A DNA stretch of 64,000 bases from Bacillota bacterium (lineage in GTDB: Bacteria > Bacillota > Clostridia > Lachnospirales > Lachnospiraceae). Positions 7,410 to 15,720 of this stretch are shown in pieces (positions within the stretch are counted from its first letter, which is position 1; each line of letters begins with the position of its first letter). The translations under genes were made by a program, and so were the position numbers. A model generated the notes under the pieces. It did not search any database and was not told the DNA's origin. It saw only the letters and a program-made list of their open reading frames with translations. The DNA lies in contig JAEVYT010000026.1 in assembly GCA_023392615.1 (NCBI GenBank), forward strand, positions 11,398-75,397, read 5' to 3'.

Positions 7410-9116
7410 ATGGAGAAGAAAACGAAATTAGCGATTATCGGCTCTGCTTTAGCTGTAATAATCTTAGTGATTGCCTTGATATCAGTGATTGTTGAGAAGT
7501 TTACTCCGAGCAAAGAAATTATGAAATTGACGGATTATTATAAATTAAAGGATTCTGAAGTGGAAGTGATACTCCAGGATGCGTTCTACGATAAAAAGGG
7601 GATTTTAATCAATGATAAAGTTTATATAGATTATGACACAATCGTAGATAATTTTAATAAGAGATTCTATTGGGACAAGAATGAAAATATATTAACATAT
7701 ACAACGCCTACTGATGTGATAAGAGTAGAAGCGGATACAAAGGAGTATAGTTTAACAAAGAGTACGATACAAACGAAGAATGCTGTAGATTATCCGATCG
7801 TAAAGGTGTTTGGGGATCAGGTTTATATTGCACTGGACTTTGTGAAGCAATACTCAGATATGAATTATAAATTATATAAGGATCCAAATCGTATCGTGGT
7901 TAATTACAAATGGGGAGATTATCTTTACTCTTCCGTGGCAAAGGGTACACAGCTTCGCTTTGAGCCCAATATTAAAAGCCCAATATTACGACAACTCGCA
8001 ACCGGAACTAATTTGCAATATGTAGATAAGAAAGAAGCTCCAAAAAAAGGCTTTGTTAAGGTTATGACGGAAGACGGCGTAAAAGGATATGTTAAGAAAA
8101 ACATGCTGACTAAGGGCGAGTATAAGAAACTTGAAAGCAACTATCAAGCACCAAAGTATACCTCACAGACACGTTCGGGCAAGATAAACATGGTATTCCA
8201 TCAGGTCTTTAATAAGAGTGCATCATATAATATGGAAAGTCTGGTTAGCAATACTAAGAAGGTAAATGTCATCGCTCCGACTTGGTATAGCCTCACTGAT
8301 GAGTCTGGTAACTTTAACTCTTATGCAATTGATGGTTACGTGAAAAAAGCAAATAATCTTGGTATGGAAGTATGGGCAGTTGTAGATGATGTGAATAAGA
8401 AGATTAATATGAAGGAGCTGCTCTCCTATACATCAAGAAGAGATAAATTATCCAATGCATTAATTGAAGAAGCATTGACTCATAGATTGAATGGAATTAA
8501 TATCGATTTCGAGACGATTCCTCTTGAAGCCGGTAAAGACTATATTCAATTCTTACGTGAGTTATCGGTTAAGTGCCGTAATAATGGTATTGTTCTATCA
8601 GTAGATAGCTATGTTCCATCTGCTTATTCAAAATATTATGATAGAGAAGAGCAGGGTGTTATTGCGGATTATGTGGTAGTTATGGCATATGATGAGTTCC
8701 ACACCGGTTCAGATAAACCCGGCCCCGTAGCGTCCATCGGTTTTGTAAATGAAGCAATTAAGAATATCCTTGAGATGGTTCCGAAGGAAAAAACCATCAT
8801 TGGTATTCCGTTCTATTCAAGACTTTGGAAAGAAACGAATGGTTCATGGTCTGCAAGTAGTATATCGATGAAAGAGGCCAAGAATCTAATAGCAGCCAAT
8901 GGTTTAAAAGCAAAATGGGACGATAAAATCGGTTGTCATTATGTAGAATATAAAAAGGATGGTTCTACCTATCGCTTGTGGCAGGAGGAAGATAAATCAA
9001 TCGAAGAGAAGATGAAAGCAATCTATAACGCGGATATGGCTGGTACAGCTGCTTGGAAGCTTGGATTAGAGAGCGAAAGTGTATGGAATGTAATCATTCG
9101 TTATCTTAATAAATAA
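7410..9116 (+). CDS. Membrane-anchored GH18-family glycosyl hydrolase with SH3 domain
   Basis: The 568-residue protein has one N-terminal membrane segment (about residues 8-29). A copper-amine-oxidase-type N-domain region follows (about 55-160), then an SH3-like domain (LRFEPNIKSPILRQLATGT, about 170-230) and a family 18 catalytic domain. The active-site strand reads NGINIDFETI, with the catalytic Glu of DxxDxDxE retained. Relatives include the spore and wall hydrolases YaaH/SleL and YdhD, which cleave peptidoglycan glycan strands. Action outside the membrane on wall or cortex is inferred. ATG at 7410 follows TTGGAGG; the upstream in-frame ATG at 7383 has no ribosome-binding site. Confidence 0.88.
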   Translation: MEKKTKLAIIGSALAVIILVIALISVIVEKFTPSKEIMKLTDYYKLKDSEVEVILQDAFYDKKGILINDKVYIDYDTIVDNFNKRFYWDKNENILTYTTPTDVIRVEADTKEYSLTKSTIQTKNAVDYPIVKVFGDQVYIALDFVKQYSDMNYKLYKDPNRIVVNYKWGDYLYSSVAKGTQLRFEPNIKSPILRQLATGTNLQYVDKKEAPKKGFVKVMTEDGVKGYVKKNMLTKGEYKKLESNYQAPKYTSQTRSGKINMVFHQVFNKSASYNMESLVSNTKKVNVIAPTWYSLTDESGNFNSYAIDGYVKKANNLGMEVWAVVDDVNKKINMKELLSYTSRRDKLSNALIEEALTHRLNGINIDFETIPLEAGKDYIQFLRELSVKCRNNGIVLSVDSYVPSAYSKYYDREEQGVIADYVVVMAYDEFHTGSDKPGPVASIGFVNEAIKNILEMVPKEKTIIGIPFYSRLWKETNGSWSASSISMKEAKNLIAANGLKAKWDDKIGCHYVEYKKDGSTYRLWQEEDKSIEEKMKAIYNADMAGTAAWKLGLESESVWNVIIRYLNK

Positions 9117-9133
9117 GTGCAAATTTGTGAATG

Positions 9134-9335
9134 GGCTGTTGTAAATTATTAATTTTAGATAGGAGCAAAGTATATTGCCTCACACACAGGTTGGAAGTAC
9201 AGTATTTAATAATTTGTATTTCATAGTCGGACATAAAAGTTCGCCTATGAAATACAAAATACAAACACAGTCTTCTAAACAGTGCATTATGGCAATATTA
9301 CTTTGCTTCTATCAATTAATTGCTTTACAACAGCC
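9134..9335. repeat. Palindromic MITE-like element, copy A
   Basis: The 202-bp unit begins GGCTGTTGTAAA and ends TTTACAACAGCC, and the arms pair imperfectly through to an inner perfect stem (TTGTATTTCATAG with CTATGAAATACAA). It carries no ORF. It shares 20-23-base identical blocks (GCCTCACACACAGG, CCATAATGCACTGTTT) with the element at 43410-43613, which lies in the opposite orientation. It fills the gap between the GH18 and amidase genes. No clear target-site duplication was seen. Confidence 0.85.
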
Positions 9336-9401
9336 TTTTGTTTAGTATACCGTGAGGTACCTGTTCATAAGATATAAAGAGCATAATTGTGGAAGTTTGT
9401 T

Positions 9402-10148
9402 ATGAAAAAATATTTTAGTGTGTTCTTTTTGTTTTTTGTCTTGATTGCAATTATATTAACCTCAGAGCCTTCGATGAAGGTTATGAAGCGTATCTTCTTC
9501 ACTCAGGGAAAAGATTCAGGTAATCAAATAGTAGTTGTAATTGATCCGGGACATGGCGGAAGAGATCCCGGTAAAGTGGGTATTAATAATATTCTTGAGA
9601 AGGATATTAATTTGTGTATTTCTATGAAATTAAAGAACCTACTTGAGCAGAACGATATTAAAGTTTATATGACAAGAGAAGACGATAATGGATTGTATTC
9701 TCAATCGGATGCGTACAAGAAAAGAGCGGATTTGGATAATCGTGTTGACTTTATTCATGAAAAGCATGCAGACATCGCAATTAGCATCCATGAGAATAGT
9801 TTTCCTGAGGAGTATGTTAAGGGAGCACAGACCTTTTATTATGATAAATCGTTAGGGGGAAAAGTGCTTGCTGAGATGATTCAGGATCAAGTTAAGAAAA
9901 CAATAGCAGATGGTAATCATCGTGTTGCCAAGTCAAATACTTCATATTATATGTTAAGGAAGACGGAATGTCCTTTAGTAATTGTGGAGTGTGGATATTT
10001 AACAAACTATAAGGAATCGTCACTATTGATAAAAGATGACTATCAGGAGAGGATGGCTTTTGGAATTCACCTAGGCATTATGCAATATATTAATCAAAGT
10101 GGACTAAAAGCAGGGAAATCAGATATGGATGATACAATTGATCAATAA
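9402..10148 (+). CDS. cwlD: N-acetylmuramoyl-L-alanine amidase (CwlD-like, Amidase_3)
   Basis: The 248-residue protein has an N-terminal membrane/signal segment (residues 3-22) and one Amidase_3 domain. Zinc and catalytic residues are visible: His in IDPGHGG (residue 51), Glu in ILEKDIN (66), His in ISIHENSF, and the C-terminal Glu in VIVECGYLTN. These enzymes remove stem peptides from muramic acid. CwlD, the closest in size and layout, makes the muramic lactam of spore cortex, fitting the spore-forming background. The gene name is by resemblance. ATG at 9402 follows a modest GGAAG; a TTG at 9387 is the alternative. Confidence 0.85.
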   Translation: MKKYFSVFFLFFVLIAIILTSEPSMKVMKRIFFTQGKDSGNQIVVVIDPGHGGRDPGKVGINNILEKDINLCISMKLKNLLEQNDIKVYMTREDDNGLYSQSDAYKKRADLDNRVDFIHEKHADIAISIHENSFPEEYVKGAQTFYYDKSLGGKVLAEMIQDQVKKTIADGNHRVAKSNTSYYMLRKTECPLVIVECGYLTNYKESSLLIKDDYQERMAFGIHLGIMQYINQSGLKAGKSDMDDTIDQ

Positions 10149-10183
10149 AGCGAAAACTGTCGTTAATAACAAAAATCAACTGT

Positions 10184-10212
10184 TTGATATTATTAGTATT
10201 TCATGCTATAAT
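10184..10212 (+). promoter_or_regulatory. Promoter of the ywlC-ywlE-rpiB operon
   Basis: TTGATA (10184-10189), 17 bases, TATAAT (10207-10212), 42 bases before the tsaC/ywlC ATG. Confidence 0.75.
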
Positions 10213-10253
10213 GTGTGTTACGGTTATTATCTTAACCATAGGGAGTACAAATA

Positions 10254-11309
10254 ATGATTACAAAGATTATTAAAATAGATACGAAAGATTGGCAAGAAAA
10301 TAGTTTAAAAGATGCCAAAGAAATACTAGAGAACGGTGGGCTTGTAGCGTTCCCAACTGAAACGGTATACGGATTAGGTGCGGATGCACTTAATAAGAAT
10401 GCATCAAAAAAAATCTATGAAGCAAAGGGAAGACCTTCTGACAATCCGTTAATTGTTCATATTGCTTCTGTAGGTGATATGGAAGTTTTAGCGAGAGATA
10501 TTCCTGATGCAGCTTATCATTTAGCGGAGGTGTTTTGGCCGGGACCCCTTACTATGATACTAAAGAAAAAGGATTGCGTTCCGACAGAGACAACAGGTGG
10601 ACTTGATACCGTTGCAATTCGACTTCCGGCAAATGAAATTGCAAGACAATTGATTAAAGACTCCGGTGTTTTTGTAGCTGCGCCAAGTGCAAATCTTTCC
10701 GGAAAACCTAGTCCCACAACTGCTACTCATGTTATTCAGGATATGAATGGAAAAATTGACATGATTATTGACGGAGGGAAAGCAACACTTGGTTTGGAAT
10801 CCACAATTGTGGATCTGTCAGGGCAAGAGCCAATGATATTAAGACCTGGTTGTATTACGAAGACTATGATTGAGAATGTCATCGGGAAGATTGATTATGA
10901 CCCTGCTATACTAACGATGAATCCGGATGTTAATCTGGTACCGAAGGCACCGGGTATGAAATATAGACACTATGCACCGGAAGGAACCTTAACCATCTAT
11001 GAAGGAAATATCGATGAAGTAGTAAAAGCAATTAATGCTAAAACAATGCAACATTCGGAACAAGGACAGAGTGTAGGAGTTATCGCTACGGATGAAACCA
11101 AGGGTTTGTACCGATATGGGACGGTAAAAACGATTGGTTCTAGAAAGAATGAAGCAACAATTGCCGCGGGGTTGTATGCAACTCTTCGTGAATTCGATGA
11201 AATTCATACAGAATACATTTATTCGGAGAGCTTTGCAGACAATAGTTTGGGACAGGCTATAATGAACAGACTGCTAAAAGCAGCTGGATATCAATTGGTT
11301 AGTGTATGA
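10254..11309 (+). CDS. ywlC: L-threonylcarbamoyladenylate synthase (Sua5/YwlC type)
   Basis: This 351-residue protein has the YrdC domain (residues ~10-200: GGLVAFPTETVYGLGADA, KGRPSDNPLIVHI, PGPLTMIL) plus the C-terminal Sua5 domain. That makes it the long Sua5 form rather than the short TsaC form. It condenses threonine, bicarbonate and ATP into threonylcarbamoyl-AMP, the first step of t6A modification at position 37 of ANN-decoding tRNAs. The linker motif KAPGMKYRHYAP is present. It heads a ywlC-ywlE-rpiB group also found in Bacillus. Confidence 0.95.
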   Translation: MITKIIKIDTKDWQENSLKDAKEILENGGLVAFPTETVYGLGADALNKNASKKIYEAKGRPSDNPLIVHIASVGDMEVLARDIPDAAYHLAEVFWPGPLTMILKKKDCVPTETTGGLDTVAIRLPANEIARQLIKDSGVFVAAPSANLSGKPSPTTATHVIQDMNGKIDMIIDGGKATLGLESTIVDLSGQEPMILRPGCITKTMIENVIGKIDYDPAILTMNPDVNLVPKAPGMKYRHYAPEGTLTIYEGNIDEVVKAINAKTMQHSEQGQSVGVIATDETKGLYRYGTVKTIGSRKNEATIAAGLYATLREFDEIHTEYIYSESFADNSLGQAIMNRLLKAAGYQLVSV

Positions 11310-11397
11310 ACTGATTTAAAAAGACAATGCTTGGATGTAAAATCAGGGGATGAAACGTGTTTTAACTGTGCTAACATGCACAATATCGGAGGTCTGT

Positions 11398-11856
11398 ATG
11401 GGGAAATATAAAAAATTAATATTCGTTTGTACAGGAAATACTTGCAGAAGCCCTATGGCGGAAGCAATCTATAAAAATTTAGAAAAAGTTAGTGAAATGC
11501 AAGTGCTTTCACGTGGACTGGTAGTACTCTTTTCTGAGCCAATCAATCCAAAGGCTGAAATTGTATTAAAAAAACATGATTTGGAATTACCGGGTCATGT
11601 TTCAAAAGGCTTAAAGGAATATGATATTGACGATGATACCATGATTCTGACAATGACTGAGAGTCAGATGAAAAAAATTCTTGAGGATTATCCTGATACC
11701 AAAAATATTTTTACAATTAAGGAATATGCCGGCGAAATAGGAGATGTAGTGGATCCTTATGGTGGAACACTAATGGATTATGAGGAATGTTACATCGAGT
11801 TAGGAAGGCTGGTTAAAAAGACATTATATAAACTTAATGAAGAAATGGAGAGATAA
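11398..11856 (+). CDS. ywlE: Low-molecular-weight protein-tyrosine/arginine phosphatase
   Basis: The 152-residue protein opens KLIFVCTGNTCRSPMAEA, the C(X)5R P-loop of low-molecular-weight phosphatases (nucleophilic Cys about residue 11). The general acid Asp appears in VVDPYGG near residue 120. The P-loop threonine (CTGNTCRS) is the feature that gives YwlE of B. subtilis its phosphoarginine specificity, so an arginine phosphatase role is likely. ATG at 11398 follows GGAGG; the frame is open 16 codons upstream without a ribosome-binding site. It is four bases from rpiB. Confidence 0.9.
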   Translation: MGKYKKLIFVCTGNTCRSPMAEAIYKNLEKVSEMQVLSRGLVVLFSEPINPKAEIVLKKHDLELPGHVSKGLKEYDIDDDTMILTMTESQMKKILEDYPDTKNIFTIKEYAGEIGDVVDPYGGTLMDYEECYIELGRLVKKTLYKLNEEMER

Positions 11857-11859
11857 CAG

Positions 11860-12291
11860 ATGATAGCATTGGGAAATGATCATGGTGGATATGAAATGAA
11901 ATTAGCTATAATGAAGTATCTTGATTCCAGAGGTATTGAGTACAAGGATTATGGCTGTGGCAATGTAACTGCAAGTGATTACCCGGATTATGCGCATGCG
12001 GTAGGACGAGCAATTCAGAACAAAGAATGTGAATTGGGAATCTTGATATGTGGTACTGGAATTGGGATATCCATTGCGGCGAATAAAATGAAGGGAATTC
12101 GTGCAGCATTATGCCATGATTGTTTTAGTGCAGAAGCCACCAGATTGCATAATAATGCTAACATATTAACGATGGGTGCCAGAGTAATTGGTATCGGACA
12201 TGCACTGAAAATTGTGGAGACTTTTATTGACACTCCTTTCTCAGAAGATGAGAGACATATTAGGAGAATTCAAATGTTAGAAGAGGATTGA
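11860..12291 (+). CDS. rpiB: Ribose-5-phosphate isomerase B
   Basis: The 143-residue RpiB/LacAB-fold protein begins MIALGNDHGGYEMK. It contains the catalytic cysteine in LICGTGIGISIAANK and the phosphate-binding ARLHNNAN-type segment (ATRLHNNANILTMGARV). It interconverts ribose-5- and ribulose-5-phosphate. Its start is 3 bases after the ywlE stop, so translation is probably coupled. The last 32 bases overlap, tail to tail, the end of the DUF402 gene on the other strand, and no terminator separates them. Confidence 0.95.
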   Translation: MIALGNDHGGYEMKLAIMKYLDSRGIEYKDYGCGNVTASDYPDYAHAVGRAIQNKECELGILICGTGIGISIAANKMKGIRAALCHDCFSAEATRLHNNANILTMGARVIGIGHALKIVETFIDTPFSEDERHIRRIQMLEED

Positions 12292-12769
12292 GTTGTTCAA
12301 TTTCATTAATCGGAGCTTGAAGTTGATCAAAGTGTTTGTTATATATTATATTAAGTAAGGAATCCAGTGTGCGCAGAGCATGCGTGGATTCCTTCTGTGT
12401 GATTAAACCTTGTTCGGTCGCATCACATAACTCGTCAAGATCCATAATACGAACAGTACCGTCTTCATATAGAATGACATCTAGTAATAAGTCTTCAATG
12501 ATGACGGTATTTTTTTCGGAATCCTGTTTGGCTTGAATGATATCACAGTACCAATAAACAACTTTGTTGTCACAATTATATACTTTACTGACTTTATAAC
12601 CTTTATCCAGATAATATGCAGAGATTCCCCGGCAGATATCCTTTCTTGGATGAAGAGTAACCCATTTTGTAATAATTAAATTATCTTGAATCACTAAAAT
12701 GATATCGTCTTTCAAACAGATAAGTTCATTCGGGATAAAACGCCTTCTATAAAGTGTAGGTAGATTCAT
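12260..12769 (-). CDS. DUF402 family protein
   Basis: This 169-residue protein shows the DUF402 core (KGYKVSKVYNCDNKVVYWYCDI, then VIIEDLLLDVILYEDGTVRIMDLDEL). Known members are metal-dependent nucleoside di/triphosphate phosphatases (B. subtilis Ntdp/YgaC) and the fosfomycin-pathway hydrolase FomD; the substrate here cannot be told. AAAAGGAGG stands before the ATG at 12769. It is transcribed alone and converges on rpiB with a 32-base overlap. Confidence 0.85.
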   Translation of the reverse strand: MNLPTLYRRRFIPNELICLKDDIILVIQDNLIITKWVTLHPRKDICRGISAYYLDKGYKVSKVYNCDNKVVYWYCDIIQAKQDSEKNTVIIEDLLLDVILYEDGTVRIMDLDELCDATEQGLITQKESTHALRTLDSLLNIIYNKHFDQLQAPINEIEQLNPLLTFEFS

Positions 12770-12992
12770 AGAATAACCTCCTTTTCGGAAAACAATATGC
12801 TTGGGGTGGAAAGTTTTAACTCATTATATCATGAAAATGTGAAACGGTATAGAAAAACCATAAGAAAATATAATACTTTATATGCCTGAATTACCACAAT
12901 ATACTAAACTTTTCTTCTAATCGAATAAAACTCCAAAATATGGATAAACTGATGGATGAATGAATGACCACCATCATGTGAGGAGGATTTCG

Positions 12993-13805
12993 ATGGAGAA
13001 TTTAAAATTAGATCTTATTATAGAAAAACTAAAGCATACCTTCACTTTAAAACAGACTAGAATTACTTTATATATTGTACTTGTCTTATGGGTAGCCGTA
13101 GGTGCACAGGTATTTATGAATCGAATGTTTACAGATCAGGTTCAAATTACTGAAGCATTTGTAAAGTCAGATACTTCAAAAATGGAAAGTAGTTTACAAG
13201 TTGTGGCAGAATATAATAAAGAAACGTTAAGCGATAATCAAAAGAAAACGATTATTAATAACTTAGCAAATGCAATCGGGCTGGTAATAGATAAGGATAT
13301 CACTGTAACGAAAGATGCTACAAGAAGTGAAAGCTATTATTTTAAGAAAGCGAAGAAGGCATATACACAACTGGAAGTATCCAGTGTGAAGGAAAAGGAC
13401 GGCCAATCTACTACAATCAGACATTATATTATTGCCAGGCTTAATATCTCTGATGGGATTAGCAGTATAGATAAATATAAGAAGGAACTTGAGAAAGCCT
13501 TTAAAGCACAGGATGTTAAGAATATCCAGACTACTCTTAAATACGAGGGTAGTAAAAACGGTACCTTAAACAAAGAGCAAAAGCATAAGATGGCAACCAT
13601 GTTGGTAAAAGATCTTGAAGGAAAAATAGCTATGGAATACGATGAGGGAGATCTGTATACGGTGTATGGTTATACAGGGATGCTGAAGGATTATGTAAAA
13701 TCTTTAGGCAATAAGATTAATATCCAGATAGCCATAACTTACAATGAATTGACGAATAAAACAACGGTAACTTTGGCAACACCTGTGTTGAATGATAGTT
13801 ATTAA
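12993..13805 (+). CDS. YwmB-like (TATA-box-binding-like fold) membrane protein
   Basis: The 270-residue protein has a single membrane segment (about residues 26-42, TLYIVLVLWVAVGAQVFM) and an extracytoplasmic part of ~220 residues resembling the YwmB/DUF1779 family. That family has a TATA-binding-protein-like fold and is found in spore-forming Firmicutes. Function is unknown. ATG at 12993 follows GAGGAGG; the preceding 11 in-frame codons lack a ribosome-binding site. It is single, followed by the hairpin at 13817. Confidence 0.7.
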   Translation: MENLKLDLIIEKLKHTFTLKQTRITLYIVLVLWVAVGAQVFMNRMFTDQVQITEAFVKSDTSKMESSLQVVAEYNKETLSDNQKKTIINNLANAIGLVIDKDITVTKDATRSESYYFKKAKKAYTQLEVSSVKEKDGQSTTIRHYIIARLNISDGISSIDKYKKELEKAFKAQDVKNIQTTLKYEGSKNGTLNKEQKHKMATMLVKDLEGKIAMEYDEGDLYTVYGYTGMLKDYVKSLGNKINIQIAITYNELTNKTTVTLATPVLNDSY

Positions 13806-13816
13806 GAATAATTAAT

Positions 13817-13907
13817 AGGGAGCAGCATTACTCCAATAAAGATTTCTAGGCGAGAAGCATGGATGGCTTACTCAGTCTTGAAAACTTATGGAATAATATT
13901 GCTCCCT
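13817..13907. repeat. 91-nt inverted repeat / large hairpin
   Basis: AGGGAGCA (13817-13824) pairs with TGCTCCCT (13900-13907), and the stem continues imperfectly inward (ATTACTCCAATAA against TTATGGAATAAT). There is no T-run. It separates converging genes and may act as a structural barrier. Its outer sequence (GGGAGCAATATTATTCC on the reverse strand) resembles the arms of the 200-bp elements, but the match is too short to be sure. Confidence 0.6.
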
Positions 13908-13950
13908 AATGCTATATAATACTATTATGATTGATACGCGAAGAAGGGTT

Positions 13951-15543
13951 TTAATACCAGCGTTTTCGTCCTCGATAACGCCTTCTGCGATTAAACATTT
14001 CATTAAGAAACATGACATAAACTAAATCATGCAAATAGTTGCGTGTGTTATCCGGAGTAAATAAATAGATGCTTTCTGCCTCTACCTTCGATTCCTCGAC
14101 GGAGTCCTTTATTTTGTCATAAATTCTATCTACTATCATCTCGACGGAGACTTTATCAGGGTTCTCATCAAACATCATGCTTCCATCATACTCCATATGG
14201 TCAGCTTCGTTATCAACTTCAAGCTGCACTAATTTTGCCGTTCTTGGATAGAGATGTCTTAGATATAACACATCCTTTTCGGAATCGTGGGTATTATCAT
14301 AACCATAAAGAGGGAATAAAGGTACACCCGTTGGGGCAACATAGGGGTTCGTATTTGTTGAAAATACACTCTGAGAGTCCGTTCTTCCTGCCATCATGCC
14401 TAATTCTGAAAATGGTGTAATTGGAGTGCGATTAGCATTCGGATTAGTAGTTGGCATAGGAGCGGGAGTAGCAGTACCTGGCATAGGTGAAGGAATTGGT
14501 GCGGCAGGTCCATTCATGTTAACAGGTGGAGTAACAACACCTGGCACAGGAGCAGGAGTTGGAGCAGCAGATCCATTCATGTTAGCTGGTGGAGTAACAG
14601 CACCTGGCATAGGTGCAGGAGTTGGTGTAGGCATAGGGGAAGGCATTGAGTTTCCCATACCCCCAGAATTTGTAGGCGGCGTTTGTGTACCAGGATTCAT
14701 ATATGAGGGCATATTATTCATATTATTTTGTGGTCCACCTTGGGGGAATGAACGATAAAAATATGGAGGAAATCCACCTGGTGCTGTTCCGGGTCTTTCT
14801 TGATTTAATATAGGAGAAGTAATCGGTGTGGTTGGAGCCGGAATACCATTGGTTCTATTATTCATACCGCCCGGCATAGAGGGAGTTCCTGGAGTCATAG
14901 GAGTTTGAGGGGAAGCAGGATTCATAGTGCCTGGCATACCATTAGTTCTAGGAATCATACCGCCTGGCATAGAGGGAGGAGTGGTGTTCATACCACCGGA
15001 TATTGGAGAAGTTGACGGAGTGCCGGTTCCGGGTGCTGTTGGTGTGGATAAACCGGGTGTTCTGGTACCGGGGGTAAATAATCCCCCTGGTTGGGTGGAT
15101 GTGCCAGGTTGAGTGGAAGCGCCTGGTTGAGTGGATGTGCCTGGTTGAGGGGAAGCACCTGGTCGAGTGGATGTGCCTGGTTGAGTGGAAGCACCTGGTC
15201 GAGTGGATGTACCTGGTTGAGTAGTACCGCCTGGAGTAGTGATGTTAGGAATCGCAGGGTATACCGGACGCTGACTTCCTGTACTACTTCCTGATCCAGG
15301 AGTGGTTGGAGTGGGGATTCCGTTTGTAGGATTTATCGGCAATCCTGCTGGAGTATTAGGTGTTGTGGTATTATTAGTACGTTCTTGACTTATGTTTAAT
15401 ACTTTTGATGTGGACTTCTGTGATGTGCTGGTAGAGGACTTACCAGAGGAACCAGGAGTCTTCATACTTTGAGAATTTGCATTATAATTTGGCACTCTAT
15501 TGCCTCGGTTGGTGCCATAACTTCTGCCCATAGTAAACGACAT
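13951..15543 (-). CDS. Pro/Thr/Gly-rich low-complexity protein, probably spore coat or surface
   Basis: The 530-residue protein starts MSFTMGRSYGTNRGNR. Residues ~55-390 are almost entirely Pro, Thr, Gly, Ser, Ala, Asn and Met, including a run of hexapeptides of the type PGTSTQ/PGASTR. The last ~130 residues are a normal folded domain (LYPRTAKLVQLEVDNEAD, MEYDGSMMFDE, VEMIVDRIYDKI) ending in an Arg-rich tail. I recall similar C-terminal domains in uncharacterised Lachnospiraceae proteins but cannot name a family. No signal peptide is seen, which fits a mother-cell spore-coat protein better than a secreted one. ATG at 15543 follows TAGGAG; the 14 upstream codons are discarded. Confidence 0.75.
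   Translation of the reverse strand: MSFTMGRSYGTNRGNRVPNYNANSQSMKTPGSSGKSSTSTSQKSTSKVLNISQERTNNTTTPNTPAGLPINPTNGIPTPTTPGSGSSTGSQRPVYPAIPNITTPGGTTQPGTSTRPGASTQPGTSTRPGASPQPGTSTQPGASTQPGTSTQPGGLFTPGTRTPGLSTPTAPGTGTPSTSPISGGMNTTPPSMPGGMIPRTNGMPGTMNPASPQTPMTPGTPSMPGGMNNRTNGIPAPTTPITSPILNQERPGTAPGGFPPYFYRSFPQGGPQNNMNNMPSYMNPGTQTPPTNSGGMGNSMPSPMPTPTPAPMPGAVTPPANMNGSAAPTPAPVPGVVTPPVNMNGPAAPIPSPMPGTATPAPMPTTNPNANRTPITPFSELGMMAGRTDSQSVFSTNTNPYVAPTGVPLFPLYGYDNTHDSEKDVLYLRHLYPRTAKLVQLEVDNEADHMEYDGSMMFDENPDKVSVEMIVDRIYDKIKDSVEESKVEAESIYLFTPDNTRNYLHDLVYVMFLNEMFNRRRRYRGRKRWY
15086..15234 (-). repeat. 18-bp tandem repeat encoding hexapeptides
   Basis: About eight copies of an 18-base unit of the form CCTGGTTGAGTGGATGTG encode alternating PGTSTQ, PGASTR and PGASPQ units inside the low-complexity protein. 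Copies differ at a few bases, and length variation between strains would be expected. Confidence 0.9.
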
Positions 15544-15720
15544 ATAAGTACTCCTAAGCTTTTTGTTATAATATATGCAAGGCATAGAATATATGTGAAA
15601 TGGGATTTTTGTGATGAATATAATAAAATTTATAATAATTAGGTTGTACTATCGGCGAAAAGCCTTTAAAATAGAGAAGGAATCATAATAAATGCCGAAA
15701 TAAGTAAATTTTATGATAGA

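Noticed and set aside
14396..14758. 120-codon Gly/Val-rich plus-strand ORF
   Set aside because: It is the antisense of the Pro/Thr-rich repeats; low-complexity DNA stays open in several frames.
15086..15234. Tandem repeat as a possible CRISPR array
   Set aside because: Units are contiguous 18-mers in coding frame with no unique spacers.
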